NCBI GenBank assembly: GCA_963830545.1
Contig: CAWHMK010000001.1
Location: 992,001-1,056,000 of the forward strand
From: DATGJX01 sp963830545
GTDB taxonomy: Bacteria > Vulcanimicrobiota > Vulcanimicrobiia > Vulcanimicrobiales > Vulcanimicrobiaceae
DNA: 64,000 bases
Direction: 5' to 3'
Shown: piece by piece, positions 62,698-64,000 of the stretch
Layout: each line of letters begins with the position of its first letter
Position numbering within the stretch: the stretch's first letter is position 1
Notes under the pieces: model-generated
What the model was told of the DNA's origin: nothing
What the model saw: the letters and a program-made list of their open reading frames with translations, nothing else
Databases searched by the model: none
Position numbers and translations under genes: made by a program

Positions 62698-63790
62698 CGC
62701 TCTCGGCGGATTCGAGCGAGCCGATGCGGTCGCTCAGCGTCATGCGTGCCGCTCCGATCGACCAGTCCGCCATTCCGTAATAGAAGTCGAACGTGCGAGA
62801 ACCGAGATCGGGACGCGGATCGATCCCGGTCGGGAAAACGACGTTGTCGACGATGCCGCGCAACTCCGTGTCGCACTCGGGCGCAAGCACCGGGCGGGGC
62901 GAACGATACAGCACTTTGTGGGGCTGCTCGAGATCTTGAATCATCATGCCCGCGCTGTACTTCAGTTTCGGCTTGCTCGAACCGTGATCGAGCACGTCGA
63001 CTGCATGATAGAGCGACATCCACCCTTCGGCGATTCGTACGGGCGGCGTACCGGCGCCCAATTTCAGCGAACCCCATTGCGCGTTGGGCGACATGACCAG
63101 AACGCTCTCGCACACGTCCAAAAGGTTTTCGCGATCGCGCAGCGCCGGTTCGAGAGGCACGTACGCCATGCGAATGGATTCACGATCCGCGAACGGCATG
63201 CGCTCGATCATCGGAATCGCGGCGCGCCCGTCGACGGCGGAAAGATGCAGCATGGGGCGGTGAAAGAGCGCCAGCGACTTCACGCCGCCGGGCGAGAGAA
63301 CCGGCTCGGGGAAAAAGGCGGCGTCTTTGTCGTCACCGATGTGCATGCCCGGTTTATCGAAATGCAGTACGCCCATGCGCTTCCACGAATATCCATCGTC
63401 GGAAACCGCAACCGCGATGCGCGGCCCCTGCGGTCCGAATGCGGTGTATGCCATCACGTACTGATCGAGCACCGGAATGAACGTGACGCGCGGATCTTCG
63501 CAGCCGTAACCCGGGTGCGGGCGAAGTTCGTACGCGGCATCCGGTTCGAGCGCAAAGCCGTCGCGTTCGAACCTGAAACGGTCGCCGTTGCTGCGCGCTT
63601 TCACCAGACCGACGCGCGAAATGTTTCCACGCGAAACGTCGCGCGGATACAACAGCAATTCGCCGTCGCGCGTGCGCGCGGACGCCGGATTCAACGTCCC
63701 TTCCGCTTCGGATTCATCGCCGCTGGGCTCAAGAACCAGTCCGAGCCGTTCGACGCGCACGTCGACTTCAAAGGCTTCGTGTGCCTGCAT
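62690..63790 (-). CDS. GH130-like glycoside phosphorylase/hydrolase
   Basis: 366 residues from ATG 63790. Five-bladed propeller of the GH130 type: EGTLNPASARTRDGELLLYPRD, GCEDPRVTFIPVLDQYVMAY, FHRPMLHLSAVDGR and EGWMSLYHAVDVLDHGSS near the end, with repeated Asp/Arg motifs such as CEDPRV. Family enzymes phosphorolyse beta-mannosides; the substrate here is unproved. The ATG overlaps the upstream stop (TGATG), so it is coupled to the partial gene at the window edge. Confidence 0.83.
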   Translation of the reverse strand: MQAHEAFEVDVRVERLGLVLEPSGDESEAEGTLNPASARTRDGELLLYPRDVSRGNISRVGLVKARSNGDRFRFERDGFALEPDAAYELRPHPGYGCEDPRVTFIPVLDQYVMAYTAFGPQGPRIAVAVSDDGYSWKRMGVLHFDKPGMHIGDDKDAAFFPEPVLSPGGVKSLALFHRPMLHLSAVDGRAAIPMIERMPFADRESIRMAYVPLEPALRDRENLLDVCESVLVMSPNAQWGSLKLGAGTPPVRIAEGWMSLYHAVDVLDHGSSKPKLKYSAGMMIQDLEQPHKVLYRSPRPVLAPECDTELRGIVDNVVFPTGIDPRPDLGSRTFDFYYGMADWSIGAARMTLSDRIGSLESAESAA

Positions 63791-64000
63791 CAAACCTCTA
63801 CAGAAACGCCGCTCGCACGAGCGCAGTTGCCGAAAGCTGTAACGATTTCGTGTGGCAAGCATCCGCTGCGCGCGGCAAACTCGTCGAGATCGCTTTGGCG
63901 ATCGAGCAAGACCAGCGCGTTTCGCTCCCGGCCGAGGCGATTCGCGCGCACGGTGACGTACTGCATGCCAACCGATAAGATATCGTCCGCGCCGGCCAGA
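63790..64000 (-). CDS. Partial CDS at window edge, unknown
   Basis: Open frame entering from the right edge and ending at TGA 63790-63792, overlapping the GH130-like start. The visible ~69 residues include GADDILSVGMQYVTVRA and ALVLLDRQSDLDEFAARSG. No family recognised from this fragment; a carbohydrate-related function is possible from the coupling only. Confidence 0.55.
   Translation of the reverse strand, partial: LAGADDILSVGMQYVTVRANRLGRERNALVLLDRQSDLDEFAARSGCLPHEIVTAFGNCARASGVSVEV

Overview
The window is high-GC, densely coded bacterial chromosome from a heterotroph with an aerobic core metabolism: homodimeric pyruvate dehydrogenase (aceE/aceF), aconitase, heme-copper-oxidase-like and cytochrome c proteins, and ergothioneine methyltransferase. 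Lipoproteins, lytic transglycosylases and a TPP riboswitch are typically bacterial. No rRNA, tRNA, CRISPR array, IS element or prophage was seen. The mix of huge BNR/sortilin-like secreted proteins, a CGNR zinc-finger protein and dispersed 40-nt repeats would fit an uncultured phylum such as Candidatus Eremiobacterota, but this lineage is a guess; nothing here proves it.

Layout. 1-4.1 kb: two tandem paralogous BNR-propeller exported proteins. 4.1-7.2 kb: small membrane protein, lytic transglycosylase, HAD phosphatase, hemerythrin, Nramp-related transporter. 7.3-9.1 kb: thiC behind a TPP riboswitch, divergent from an EamA transporter. 10.1-14.4 kb: aceE-aceF, then a PAS protein. 15.2-20.4 kb: a leftward operon (TVP38-like, RNase D, aconitase, TMEM175-like) joined by 4-nt overlaps. 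20.4-25.2 kb: VKOR, a perfect terminator, RpiB, Nudix, metallo-beta-lactamase fold, MDR oxidoreductase. 25.3-29.7 kb: CGNR regulator, BolA, monothiol glutaredoxin, sulfurtransferase, cupin, metallophosphoesterase, EVE protein. 29.7-34.8 kb: ppk1 divergent from an OpuB/ProU-type osmolyte ABC operon. 34.8-40.1 kb: S9 peptidase, EgtD, dienelactone-hydrolase-like protein, amino-acid permease. 40.1-51.5 kb: envelope and miscellaneous genes, including a diacylglycerol-glycosyltransferase-like enzyme, ROK kinase, YkgJ protein and a third BNR giant. 51.5-57.6 kb: a seven-gene leftward operon (PqqD-like, HprK-like kinase, two GT2 glycosyltransferases, lasso-B2-like transglutaminase, nucleotidyltransferase, flippase). 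57.7-64 kb: heme-copper-oxidase-like membrane protein, threonine dehydratase, prfC, GH130-like protein.

The most interesting locus is the 51.5-57.6 kb operon. It combines the parts of the little-understood HPr-rel-A type systems (HprK-related kinase, PqqD-like binding protein, nucleotidyltransferase) with a lasso-B2-type protease fold, glycosyltransferases and a flippase, but has no asparagine-synthetase-like cyclase and no obvious precursor peptide.

Two features affect how the whole window should be read. First, at least 17 genes, many of them core genes, are broken by 1-2 nt frame changes. Nearly every one can be explained as an inserted base and none needs a deletion; they cluster in aceE (11 sites) and in 22.5-25.2 kb. 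This is probably a consensus error rather than gene decay, so coordinates are given for the intact gene. Second, copies of a dispersed repeat (core roughly CCCTCGACAAGCTCGGGGTC-TTCGACAGGCTCACGATGAC) sit between genes and also in frame inside aceF and prfC.
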